Assembly: GCA_910579805.1 (NCBI GenBank)
Contig: CAJTWM010000004.1
Location: forward strand, 133,891-197,890
DNA from: an uncultured Lachnospiraceae bacterium
Lineage (GTDB): Bacteria > Bacillota > Clostridia > Lachnospirales > Lachnospiraceae
Direction of reading: 5' to 3'
DNA length: 64,000 bases
How positions within the stretch are numbered: the stretch's first letter is position 1; every line of letters starts with the position of its first letter. Below are positions 51,847-61,129 of the stretch, piece after piece. The position numbers and the translations under genes are program-made. The notes beneath the pieces were generated by a model. It ran no database searches, had not been told where the DNA came from, and was given only the letters and a program-made list of their open reading frames with translations.

Positions 51847-54546
51847 TTAGATCAGTTTGACGGTAATGGTATGCATTTCATCCGATAATGCAGAAAGCAT
51901 TTTACGGGTGAGGATGACGGAGGAATCGTCCGCTATGTTCAATGCCGCTTCATCACAAAATGCAGATCCGATAACATAGGCGCCAAAGTCTTTTTTGTCT
52001 TTATTCAGATAAATAATATGAAAGTTTTTATCTGCAAAAGGAATAGTGATAGAGGCGCGGTTTTCTTCATCAAATTGTTCGGCTAAAAGCTTGGGATATA
52101 AGACAAGGTCTCCGGCTTCTCCATGAACACCGAAAACTTGTGTGATCATGGTCATCATAAACCAGCTTGCAGCCCCGGTCAGATAATGATACATCCCTCT
52201 TCCGTCGGCGCGGAAGTATTCCGGAATTCCTGGATATATACGGCTGACCTCGAAATTTAAAGCGGTATCGGAAAGCGTTTTTAAGGCTTTCCAGCCTTCT
52301 TTTGCAAATCCTCTCCTATAGAGGGCATTTGCATACATAACTGTCATATGGGAGAAAACGGCGCCATTTTCCTTTTCGCCATAAGCAAATCCAAACATTC
52401 GCCCCATATCGAACTTTAATTCATGAAAATCCGTATTCAGGCGATAACCGCCGCTTTCCTTGTTGTAAAGATAATGGTCGGCGCTTTGTATGATCTTTTG
52501 AATCTGCATATTGTCCGCTACACCGCTCATAATGGCAAAGACCTGACCGGTCAGCATCATACGCACATGATCTTCATAAAAGCCTTCAACTGCACGCCCG
52601 TGATCGTCATAATAACTGTTAAACCATCCTTCTTTTGCGGAAACGTTGATCCACTCATGCATCCGTATATATTCCATCAGCCAGTTTGCCTTACGGATCA
52701 GATTAACGGCGAGAACTGAGAGAGAAACATGGATGCGCCTGCCGCTGATCGTATGTCGGCAGAGGGAGGTATAGGATGCTAAGATTTCTCGTTTTTTTGG
52801 AATGTTATCATAAATTTCTGGTTCATCGTTAAGGAGCAATGCAATTTCTTCCATTAATTCCACCGTATGGCAGGAGGAGGAGCTGTCCAAAAGCCGCAGC
52901 ATGGAAGCAAATTCTAACAAATTACCGGCATAAGCACAGCTAAAGGCCACGCTTTCACCATGCCCGGCAGCCATGTCGAGAGCGTCGTTCCAATCGGCTC
53001 CGCGTAATCTGTAGATATTATGGTCCCCTACTTCATAAAAAGCGGCGAGCTGCTGAATAAGAAGATGTTCTAAGATGCTTCCCTGATAGATTTCATTCTG
53101 GGCAGTAAGCTGTTTGCTTCCAAGGAGGGGGGACCAAAGAAGATCCGTATCGGTTCCACGCATGGCCTGACTGTCTTTGAAATAGGGAACTTCTTTTTTG
53201 AGAATCTCAATATCTCCCGTCTGATCAATATAAAGTTTCGTAGTCATTAAGCTCCAAAGGGCATGATCCATCCAAACGCGGGCGATACCGTTGCGGTCTG
53301 CGATAAAGTTACCGTTTCCTTCTCCTATGATCGTTGCATTGGTACCGTCAACTCGGACGCCGCCGTAATTCATAGTGATCATTTTTCCTACGCCTTGTGG
53401 TTCCAGCAATAACAGCGACAGACAATCCTGCCATAGATCGCGCCAGCCCCGGCCTCCGCGTCCGTAATCATGGTGGGGCAGAAAAGAACAGCCAAACAGA
53501 CGGCGCAAAAAGGGCTGAAAGCTGACCCATTTCATAAAACAGTCAAAATTTGCATTCCGGGTATGAAAACTGACGTTTACCTTATTCCTCCAGTATGATT
53601 TTGTATATTCTAAAGCGGCGCATACCTTTACGGAATCGTTATATTGCTGCAAGATAGACCCTAAGTCGTTTTCCTCTTCCGCCACACCTGATAGAAGGAT
53701 GTAATCGGCAGTTCCTTCGGGAGGAAGGGAAATTTTTTCGAAACGGAAAGCTCCCATCGCTTCTTTTCCTGCTGCCGTACTAAAAGCCGGAAAGCCGGAT
53801 CCATTTTCATATACGGCGCGGGGACGGGTATAAGTCCCGCCTTCGCCGATAAAGTCTTCTACGGTAGGATAAAAGCTTTCAGGCGTATTTCCGGTACCTG
53901 TAAAGCCGCTGACATAATACACCTTATGATTGGGACGGTGTCCTTTTTCATCAAATGACATGGTAGGGCGGACGGTTACGCCGTCTTTTGTAGTTTTTAT
54001 ACGGTGAAGCATAGAAGTTACGTTCCGGTGATCCCGTATATTATCTGCACTGCGCCCATAAATGGGGATGGCGCCATAAGCGGTCAATGGCAGGATTTCT
54101 TTTGAAAGATTCCGTACTGTTATATACAGGATTTCTACATTAGAATCTTTCGGGATAAACGAAGTAACGGTGGTTTCTAATGGAAGAGTTTTGGAGGAAC
54201 GCTTTAATGTCTGCCACATAAATCCGGCTGTCAGCTCGCTTTTATCCTGTAGATCAGAAAATTTGACGGTTTCCTGTACGGCGGAATTACCGGCGGCAGA
54301 ATAGATACCCATACCGTCCACTACACACCAAAAATTTCTGCCGGAACGATTATTATGCAGATTTTCGGAGCTAACAGGCTCTAAAAGGAAAGATTCCTGA
54401 TCTGTCTTGGAATCACCGCCAAGATTTGGCGTGATGGAGCTTTTTAAACCGGTTTCCGAAGCAAGCGGAAAATACAGGTAACTGATATTTTCCGGTTGAT
54501 CCATGGTAAAACTCCCATGTTTGTCAATAAATTTTAAAGGCTTCAA
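51847..54546 (-). CDS. GH94 long-form beta-glucoside phosphorylase, specificity open (laminaribiose-type candidate)
   Basis: This 899-residue protein belongs to GH94: the catalytic Asp lies in RLRGADWNDALDMAAGHGES (near residue 521), with DYGRGGRGWRDLWQDCL and FYEDHVRMMLTGQVF further landmarks. It is longer than cellobiose and chitobiose phosphorylases. Its N-terminus (SYLYFPLASETGLKSSITP, LLEPVSSENLHNNRSGRNFW) reminds me of laminaribiose phosphorylase from Paenibacillus and related long enzymes, but beta-1,2 or other linkages cannot be excluded. Translation appears to begin at TTG (54544-54546) with AAAGGAG eight bases upstream. First gene of the two-gene GH94 operon, divergent from the transporter genes. 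Confidence 0.82.
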   Translation of the reverse strand: MKPLKFIDKHGSFTMDQPENISYLYFPLASETGLKSSITPNLGGDSKTDQESFLLEPVSSENLHNNRSGRNFWCVVDGMGIYSAAGNSAVQETVKFSDLQDKSELTAGFMWQTLKRSSKTLPLETTVTSFIPKDSNVEILYITVRNLSKEILPLTAYGAIPIYGRSADNIRDHRNVTSMLHRIKTTKDGVTVRPTMSFDEKGHRPNHKVYYVSGFTGTGNTPESFYPTVEDFIGEGGTYTRPRAVYENGSGFPAFSTAAGKEAMGAFRFEKISLPPEGTADYILLSGVAEEENDLGSILQQYNDSVKVCAALEYTKSYWRNKVNVSFHTRNANFDCFMKWVSFQPFLRRLFGCSFLPHHDYGRGGRGWRDLWQDCLSLLLLEPQGVGKMITMNYGGVRVDGTNATIIGEGNGNFIADRNGIARVWMDHALWSLMTTKLYIDQTGDIEILKKEVPYFKDSQAMRGTDTDLLWSPLLGSKQLTAQNEIYQGSILEHLLIQQLAAFYEVGDHNIYRLRGADWNDALDMAAGHGESVAFSCAYAGNLLEFASMLRLLDSSSSCHTVELMEEIALLLNDEPEIYDNIPKKREILASYTSLCRHTISGRRIHVSLSVLAVNLIRKANWLMEYIRMHEWINVSAKEGWFNSYYDDHGRAVEGFYEDHVRMMLTGQVFAIMSGVADNMQIQKIIQSADHYLYNKESGGYRLNTDFHELKFDMGRMFGFAYGEKENGAVFSHMTVMYANALYRRGFAKEGWKALKTLSDTALNFEVSRIYPGIPEYFRADGRGMYHYLTGAASWFMMTMITQVFGVHGEAGDLVLYPKLLAEQFDEENRASITIPFADKNFHIIYLNKDKKDFGAYVIGSAFCDEAALNIADDSSVILTRKMLSALSDEMHTITVKLI

Positions 54547-54848
54547 TTTTTACACTCCTTTGCACGAAAATATTTTCAAATCTTTTTATATTAAAAAATC
54601 ATATAAAAATTTTACATACAAGAAAATAAAAAACATGAGAAAAATATCAGAATCATGACCTAAAATAAACGGGAAAATGCTGCCGGATATTCCGACAACA
54701 TTCCGGAGAAATAAATTTTTAAGATGTGTCAAGAATCTGATATTTTGTTAAAATCCATAATATATTCTTCCAAAAAAACAGAATATACTGCAAGAGTATT
54801 AACAAACGCGGGAGCAGATGTCCCATGAAGATTAAAGGAGGATATGAA
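54547..54848. other. 300-bp divergent control region of the GH94/transporter island
   Basis: AT-rich on the left. ATTCCG occurs twice at an 11-bp period (54689-54694 and 54700-54705), the first as part of the palindrome CGGA-TAT-TCCG (54684-54694); face-of-helix repeats like these suit an AraC-type regulator. TATATTCT (54761-54768) and AGAATATA (54780-54787) form another inverted repeat. No single promoter stands out. Confidence 0.45.
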
Positions 54849-56291
54849 ATGAAAAAGAGATTGGTTAGCGTTTTACTGGCTGCTGCAGTAATAGCAGGTA
54901 CATTAGCCGGCTGTGGCAGCGAGCCGAAACAGAGCAGTAATGCAGACACAAATGCGGATGCTGGTAATGCCGAAGGCGCTAGTAATGCGGAAGATGTAGA
55001 CACGGCAGGCGAAGAAGAAGGAAAGATAATCAATATTTATTGCTGGAATAACGAATTCCGTGAGCGCGTAGAATTGGTTTACTCTGAAGTAAAGGAAACT
55101 TCTGCGGACGGAACCGTAACAACCTTGAATGACGGTACGGAGATCCACTGGATCATCAATCCGAATCAGGACGGGGTGTATCAGCAGAAACTTGACGAGG
55201 CATTGTTAAATCAAGCCAATGCTGCAGATGATGATAAAGTTGATATCTTTTTGTCAGAAACTGATTATGTAAATAAATATACGGATGCAGAAGCGGACGT
55301 GGCTATGCCGCTTACGGAGTTAGGAATCAATCCGGATACCGATCTTGCGGATCAGTATAGTTTTACAAAGGTAACGGCTTCTGATATGAACGGCGTGCAA
55401 AGAGGTTCTACATGGCAGTGCTGCCCTGGATTATTGGTATATCGCCGTGACATCGCAAAGGATGTGTTCGGTACGGACGACCCGGAAGAAATCGGGGCAA
55501 AAGTAAAAGACTGGGATACTATGAAAGCAACTGCCGAGGAATTAAAAGCGAAAGGATATTATACGTTTGCTTCTTATGCCGATACATTCCGCCTGTACGG
55601 CAATAGTATCGATGCTCCGTGGGTTGCAGAAGGGGATACGGCAATCAAAGTGGACCAAAAAATCATGAACTGGGTCAATGATTCAAAAGAATGGCTGGAT
55701 GCAGGTTATTTTGACCCGACTGTAAAGGGACAGTGGAATGCCGACTGGAATCAGGCAATGGGTTCCGCATCTAAAGTATTTGCATTTCTTTTTCCGGCAT
55801 GGGGTATTGATTTTACTTTGAGCCCGAACTGGGATGGAGAAAGCGGGGCATGGGCGGTGACCAATCCTCCGCAGGAGTATAACTGGGGTGGTTCTTATGT
55901 TCATGCATGCAAAGGCACGGATAATCCGCAGCATGTTAAAGATATTATTCTTGCGGTAACTGCAAACAAGGATAATTTGTTAAAAATATCGAAGGAGAAA
56001 ACGGACTTTACGAATACACAAAGCAGCATGAGAGAAGCGGCTGCAGATGATGCAAATTTCTCTTCCGAGTTCCTTGGGGGTCAGAATCCTTTTAAATATT
56101 TTGCACCGGTTGCAGAAAATATTGTCATAGCGCCGCTTTCTGCATACGATCAGGGATGTGTTGAATTGATACAGAATACTTTCGGCGATTATTTCCAAGG
56201 AAATGTCGACTATGACAAAGCAAAAGCTAATTTTGAAACAGCGATCAAAGAACGTTATCCGGAAATCAGCGAAGTAGTATGGCCGGATTAA
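54849..56291 (+). CDS. ABC-transporter solute-binding lipoprotein, family 1 (sugar)
   Basis: This 480-residue protein has a lipoprotein signal (MKKRLVSVLLAAAVIAGTL then AGC, Cys at about residue 22), a low-complexity Asn/Ala/Asp-rich linker (about 25-60), and a family 1 binding fold (INIYCWNNEFRERVE, AWAVTNPPQEYNWGGSY). It captures a sugar, probably a beta-linked disaccharide or oligosaccharide given the adjacent phosphorylases, and hands it to the two permeases downstream. The ATG at 54849 is chosen since AAAGGAGG stands seven bases before it; the ATG at 54825 would place this ribosome site inside the gene. Confidence 0.92.
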   Translation: MKKRLVSVLLAAAVIAGTLAGCGSEPKQSSNADTNADAGNAEGASNAEDVDTAGEEEGKIINIYCWNNEFRERVELVYSEVKETSADGTVTTLNDGTEIHWIINPNQDGVYQQKLDEALLNQANAADDDKVDIFLSETDYVNKYTDAEADVAMPLTELGINPDTDLADQYSFTKVTASDMNGVQRGSTWQCCPGLLVYRRDIAKDVFGTDDPEEIGAKVKDWDTMKATAEELKAKGYYTFASYADTFRLYGNSIDAPWVAEGDTAIKVDQKIMNWVNDSKEWLDAGYFDPTVKGQWNADWNQAMGSASKVFAFLFPAWGIDFTLSPNWDGESGAWAVTNPPQEYNWGGSYVHACKGTDNPQHVKDIILAVTANKDNLLKISKEKTDFTNTQSSMREAAADDANFSSEFLGGQNPFKYFAPVAENIVIAPLSAYDQGCVELIQNTFGDYFQGNVDYDKAKANFETAIKERYPEISEVVWPD

Positions 56292-56353
56292 TAACCGATA
56301 AACTGCGGCGCCGGAACGCGCTGCAGTTTATAAAAAGAAAGGAATGATAGTTT

Positions 56354-57292
56354 ATGAGATCGAAAGGTAAAAAAGTAAATTATGCAAAATGGGGATATAT
56401 TTTTATTTTTCCGTTTTTTGCAAGTTTTTTCATTTTTTCATTTATTCCTTTGATGGATACAATCCGGTATAGCTTTTATGAATACTATCGTTCAGGAATC
56501 AAAGAAATCGGACCGAATTTTATCGGTATAGAAAATTACCTTAATCTACTGAAATCAGATATGCTTAAATATGCAGAAAACACATTGATATTATGGATTA
56601 TTGGATTTATTCCACAGATCGTAATAGCGTTGGTGCTTGCAGAATGGTTTGTCGACGCTCGTCTGAAGATCCACGGGACACAATTTTTTAAGGTAGTCAT
56701 TTACCTGCCGAATCTGATCATGGCGTCTGCATTTGCTATGTTGTTTTTCACTTTGTTTTCCACGAGTGGACCAATTAATGCGATTCTGATGTCATTAGGA
56801 TGGATTAAGGCTCCGATTGATTTTATGGGAAGCATATTAGGAACAAGGGCGTTAGTGGGATTGATGAATTTCTTAATGTGGTTCGGAAATACTACGATCA
56901 TGCTGATGGCAGCGATCATGGGAATCAGTCCGGATATATTTGAGGCATCTGAAATAGACGGATGCAACAGTGTGCAGCGCTTTTTTAAGATCACACTTCC
57001 GTTGATACGTCCGATTCTTGCTTATACGCTGATCAATTCTATCATTGGCGGGCTTCAGATGTTTGATGTTCCTCAGATTTTAACGAATGGACAGGGAAAT
57101 CCGGACCGTACTTCTATGACTTTGATCATGTTCCTAAACAGTCATTTAAAAAGTAAGAATTATGGCATGGCGGGCGCTTTATCCGTTTATCTGTTTATTG
57201 TCAGCGCTGTTTTGTGCTTTGTCGTATATCGCATGATCAATAATGAAGATTTGAATGGAGCAAAAACAGTTGCTAAAAAGAATGGAAGGTAG
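56354..57292 (+). CDS. Sugar ABC transporter permease (MalF/UgpA type)
   Basis: This 312-residue membrane protein has about six helices (first at residues 14-34, YIFIFPFFASFFIFSFIPL) and the cytoplasmic EAA motif EASEIDGCNSVQRFFKITLP (near residue 200) that contacts the ATPase. It pairs with the next gene's product to form the channel of a CUT1-type sugar importer. No ATPase gene is present in the island, so a shared MsmX-like ATPase from elsewhere is expected. It starts 62 bp after the binding-protein gene. Confidence 0.94.
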   Translation: MRSKGKKVNYAKWGYIFIFPFFASFFIFSFIPLMDTIRYSFYEYYRSGIKEIGPNFIGIENYLNLLKSDMLKYAENTLILWIIGFIPQIVIALVLAEWFVDARLKIHGTQFFKVVIYLPNLIMASAFAMLFFTLFSTSGPINAILMSLGWIKAPIDFMGSILGTRALVGLMNFLMWFGNTTIMLMAAIMGISPDIFEASEIDGCNSVQRFFKITLPLIRPILAYTLINSIIGGLQMFDVPQILTNGQGNPDRTSMTLIMFLNSHLKSKNYGMAGALSVYLFIVSAVLCFVVYRMINNEDLNGAKTVAKKNGR

Positions 57293-57306
57293 GAGGGGAT
57301 GAGAAC

Positions 57307-58152
57307 ATGAAGGCGAAAACATTAAGCCGTATGAGGAGTATTTTTGCACATTTGGTACTGATTATTTTATCTTTTATGTGTTTGTTTTTCTTTTATATCT
57401 TATTGATCAATGCGACCCGTTCTCATGCAGACCTGCAGAAAGGATTTTCGGCATTTCCGGGAAAGGCTCTTTTGCAAAATTTTATGAACGTTGCAAATGA
57501 TGGAACGTTTCCTATGCTGCGGGGGATTTTAAACAGCCTGATCGTGTCCGGCAGCAGTGCCGCGATCTGTACATATTTTTCAGCACTAACGGCGTATGGT
57601 CTGTACGCATATGATTTTAAATTCAGGAAAGCGGCCTTTACCTTTATCATGGCCATTTTAGTTATGCCGACACAGGTTACTGCGATGGGGTTTCTGCGAT
57701 TGATTACTAAAATGGGTATGTATGATACTTTGTTACCAATGATCATTCCGTCCATTGCATCGCCGGCAGTTTTTTACTTTATGTACAGTTATCTGCAGTC
57801 ATCCCTTCCCCTGTCTTTGGTAGAGGCGGCAAGGATTGACGGTTCCATGGAATTTAGAACGTTTAATCAGATTATTCTTCCGATTATGAAGCCGGCGATC
57901 GCAGTGCAGGCAATCTTTACTTTTGTCGGTTCTTGGAATAATTATTTTGTTCCTGCATTGGTTATCCAGTCAAAGGACAAAATGACAGTGCCGATTTTGA
58001 TTGCAATGCTGCGCGGCGCTGATTATATGAATTTCGATATGGGTAAAATATATATGATGATTATGATAGCGATTGTACCGATCATTGTTGTTTACCTGGT
58101 TCTGTCTAAATATATCATCGCTGGGGTTACGCTTGGCGGCGTAAAAGAGTAA
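57307..58152 (+). CDS. Sugar ABC transporter permease (MalG/UgpE type)
   Basis: This 281-residue membrane protein has six predicted helices and the EAA motif VEAARIDGSMEFRTFNQIIL (near residue 172), ending in LSKYIIAGVTLGGVKE, the C-terminus typical of MalG-type permeases of CUT1 importers. It lies 14 bp after the MalF-type gene with GGAGGGGATGAGAAC before its ATG. A strong bidirectional terminator follows, closing the transporter operon. Confidence 0.95.
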   Translation: MKAKTLSRMRSIFAHLVLIILSFMCLFFFYILLINATRSHADLQKGFSAFPGKALLQNFMNVANDGTFPMLRGILNSLIVSGSSAAICTYFSALTAYGLYAYDFKFRKAAFTFIMAILVMPTQVTAMGFLRLITKMGMYDTLLPMIIPSIASPAVFYFMYSYLQSSLPLSLVEAARIDGSMEFRTFNQIILPIMKPAIAVQAIFTFVGSWNNYFVPALVIQSKDKMTVPILIAMLRGADYMNFDMGKIYMMIMIAIVPIIVVYLVLSKYIIAGVTLGGVKE

Positions 58153-58203
58153 TTTTTTACATTTTATATGAAATTTTCGGTATATGTGGTCAGGGCTGCT
58201 GTG

Positions 58204-58260
58204 GGAAAAGACGGTTAAGTCAGGGAAATTTTAAATTTTCTTGACTTAACCGTCTTTTCC
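58204..58260. terminator. Strong bidirectional terminator of the transporter operon
   Basis: GGAAAAGACGGTTAAGTCA (58204-58222) pairs perfectly over 19 bp with TGACTTAACCGTCTTTTCC (58242-58260). Confidence 0.9.
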
Positions 58261-58383
58261 TGTATACGATAAGTAAAAAGATAACAGTTTAGCGCAGTTG
58301 TGGCAAAGCGGGGAGAACCGTAAAGGAAAGAGGGTAATATTTGCTGAATCTAGCGCATAGGCTGGCAGAAACGGGGCAGAAAT

Positions 58384-61053
58384 ATGGAAAAGATCATATG
58401 TGTACTTGGAATGCATCGGAGCGGGACTTCTATGCTGTGTGGAATTTTGGAGGGATTTGGAGTTACTTTCGGAGCGTCCCATTTGCTTTATCAGGGAGAC
58501 GAATATAACCGCGACGGTTATTTTGAAATAAAGGAAATCCGTTTGATCTACGAAAAACTGTTTTCGGAGATTTGTTCCTCTTGGAGGTCAACGGCCCTTC
58601 TTAAAGAAGAGATCTTTGAGAAGGAAAAAGCGGCCAGAGCAGATTACTATGCAGGCTGGATCGCGGACAGCGTGGAAAAGTGTATGGGTGGCGTGGAAAA
58701 ATTGTGGGGATTTAAGGAGCCGTCCACCTCTTTGCTACTGCCGCTTGTAAAGAGATCCTTTTCTTTTTTAAAAAGAAAACCCCTTTATGCGGTCATGGTG
58801 CGTAATCCGATAGAAGTAGCCGCGTCGCTGAGGCGCAGGGAAGGAATGGAGGAAGGGCAGGCGCTCCGCCTTTATATGAAATATTATATCAGTATTTTAA
58901 AGCATATGAAGGGAGAAGAGGCCGTGTTTTTCCAAAAGGAAGAATTGGTATCCAAAAAGGAACAGGCATTTTGGAAACTGGACAGCCGGATTTTTTCGGG
59001 GGAATTATCGGCAAAAGGGAAAACGGCTGAAGAATTGGAAAAGTATGTCAAAACGGAGTATTTTCATGCGGATTATGGAAATGGGAGAGTACAGAAATAC
59101 GGAAATGCGCTTTTACAGGACTTGTACGATTACTTAAATCTGCTCTGCCGGCGGGATATCCCCATAGAAAAATGGCCGGACGGCAGTCAATCTGCCGGAC
59201 AGGAAGAAGGAAAGGCGGCAGAAAGGCGTCAAAAGGTGTACAGGGAAACCGGGGAAGTTTCCGTATATGAAAAGGCATTGGAATTTGAAAGGCGGTATCG
59301 GGCCGAAATAGGAGAATTTGGAGAAAAAGCCGTGCAGGACGCCTATGCGGAGGCGGAGTACAGGAAAGAACAGATGGAGTCTTTTGCCGAGCAGCTAACC
59401 CTGTATAGGCAATGGCTCAAGAATAAAATGTACAATGTGGACTGCCTGACATTTTTAGAAGAGAAGGGAATAAAAAAGCTTGGCGTATACGGCGAGGGGG
59501 AAACCTGCAGTTTCTTTTTGAAAGCGTGTGCGGAAACGGCGGGAAAAACCGGAATAGAAACGGTATATTATAATAAGGGTGACAAAAGGGAAACGGAGTG
59601 TCCGATAGAAATTCCCCAAATACAACTTCCGTCCGTGGTGCGGACAGATGCGGTGGTCATCGCGGACAGCGGCAGAAAAGCGGATGCGGAAAGATCAGGA
59701 GAGTTTATCAGAGAGTATCTGCGGGCGGGGGCGGCGGAATGTGAGATCCTTTATTTGGACGAGCTGCTAAAGGATTCTTATGAGGAAGAGATGTACAGAA
59801 GGGAGAAAGACAGGAAAAATATTGATGCAGGCAGGAACGGGATGAAAGAATGGCAGGGAACCAAGGAGGAAAATCAGAAAAAGGGTATACTGATTTTTAA
59901 AAGCAGGTCGCTTTGTTATGCTTCTACCGATTATTTTGCAGAACGTCTTGCCGAGGCTTTTGAAAAGTCCGGGTATCGGGCGGATATTTTAGATTTTGAT
60001 AACGAAGGGGATATCAGATTGGAAGAAGCGTTAAAGCGAGAGTATTCGGCGCTTTTTGATTTTAATTCCGACCTTCCTAAAGCTTATATGGAGGATGGCA
60101 GGCATTATTTGGATTGTTTTCACGCGCCCTTTTTTCAAATACTTTTAGACCATCCAATGTATTTTCATGCATCCTTAAAGGAAAATCTGAAGGAAGAATA
60201 CGTCTGCTGCATTGACGAAGGGCATGCAGAGTATGTGAAAAGGTATTATCCTAACGTAAAAGGCGCTTTCTGTATGCCAATTCCGGGGATTCCGGCAGGA
60301 GATCTTGAAAAGTTGCCTTCGTTGGAAGAAAGGAAGATGGATATTTTCCTTCCTGCAACCTATGAAAATCCTGAAAAATATGAACAGGAGATTGGACAGG
60401 CGATTCCGGATATTCAGGAAGGAATTTGGGATATTATAAATCAGATGAAGAAAACGCCGGAACTTTCTATGGAAAAGGCGCTTGAAAATATGCTTGTAAG
60501 CCAGGAAATGGACTGTCTTGACAGAAAAGGAAAAGCGACCATATTTCATGCCCATTTTCTTGCGGATATGTATATCAATGCGTATTACAGAGAAAAGGCG
60601 GTAAAGGAGCTTTTAAAAAGCGGGATAAAAATCCATGCCTGCGGACAGGGGTGGGAACGGTTTGTCTGCGAAGGGAGAGAAAATCTGACTGTGATTCCGG
60701 CGGTGGATTTCAAAGAAATCAGCGGCTTAATGAAACAGGCGAAAATTGTTTTGAATATAGCGTATGCTTTTAAAAACGGATGCCATGACCGGGTACTCAG
60801 CACTATGCTTGCGGGAGCTGTCAGCGTTACTTCAAAAAGCCCTTATATGGAAATGCATTTTAGCGAAGAGGATCTTGTGTTTTACCGCATGGGAGAATTG
60901 GAAAAACTGCCGGAACTGCTACGCGAGACGGCCCGGAATATAAACGGACTTAAAAGAATTGCCCAAAACGGATATCGGAAAGCTGCGGAAGAATATACTT
61001 GGGAGAAACGGGTACAGGAATTTATGGATTTAGTAGACAGACAGCATGAATAA
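58384..61053 (+). CDS. Sulfotransferase-like / glycosyltransferase fusion protein
   Basis: This 889-residue protein joins two enzyme-like halves. The N-terminal 200 residues look like a sulfotransferase: the PAPS loop IICVLGMHRSGTSMLCGIL (near residues 4-22), the WGFKEPSTSLLLP segment and the AVMVRNPIEVAASLRRR 3'-phosphate motif. A middle part (about 330-470) has a Rossmann-like segment KKLGVYGEGETCSFFLKAC. The C-terminal third (about 500-880) resembles CgeB/Glyco_trans_1_2 glycosyltransferases (HDRVLSTMLAGAVSVTSKSP near 800, and EYTWEKRVQEFMDLV at the end). No signal peptide or membrane helix. It may build or modify a sulfated surface or spore-coat glycan; CgeB-like proteins act on spores in Bacillus. 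No ribosome site stands out before the ATG (ACGGGGCAGAAAT). Confidence 0.8.
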   Translation: MEKIICVLGMHRSGTSMLCGILEGFGVTFGASHLLYQGDEYNRDGYFEIKEIRLIYEKLFSEICSSWRSTALLKEEIFEKEKAARADYYAGWIADSVEKCMGGVEKLWGFKEPSTSLLLPLVKRSFSFLKRKPLYAVMVRNPIEVAASLRRREGMEEGQALRLYMKYYISILKHMKGEEAVFFQKEELVSKKEQAFWKLDSRIFSGELSAKGKTAEELEKYVKTEYFHADYGNGRVQKYGNALLQDLYDYLNLLCRRDIPIEKWPDGSQSAGQEEGKAAERRQKVYRETGEVSVYEKALEFERRYRAEIGEFGEKAVQDAYAEAEYRKEQMESFAEQLTLYRQWLKNKMYNVDCLTFLEEKGIKKLGVYGEGETCSFFLKACAETAGKTGIETVYYNKGDKRETECPIEIPQIQLPSVVRTDAVVIADSGRKADAERSGEFIREYLRAGAAECEILYLDELLKDSYEEEMYRREKDRKNIDAGRNGMKEWQGTKEENQKKGILIFKSRSLCYASTDYFAERLAEAFEKSGYRADILDFDNEGDIRLEEALKREYSALFDFNSDLPKAYMEDGRHYLDCFHAPFFQILLDHPMYFHASLKENLKEEYVCCIDEGHAEYVKRYYPNVKGAFCMPIPGIPAGDLEKLPSLEERKMDIFLPATYENPEKYEQEIGQAIPDIQEGIWDIINQMKKTPELSMEKALENMLVSQEMDCLDRKGKATIFHAHFLADMYINAYYREKAVKELLKSGIKIHACGQGWERFVCEGRENLTVIPAVDFKEISGLMKQAKIVLNIAYAFKNGCHDRVLSTMLAGAVSVTSKSPYMEMHFSEEDLVFYRMGELEKLPELLRETARNINGLKRIAQNGYRKAAEEYTWEKRVQEFMDLVDRQHE

Positions 61054-61129
61054 TTCCCCAACATTTCCACATACTAACTCCATAGTTACGCTACAAAAAG
61101 CAGAAAAACAATGGAGGAAATACACAAAT

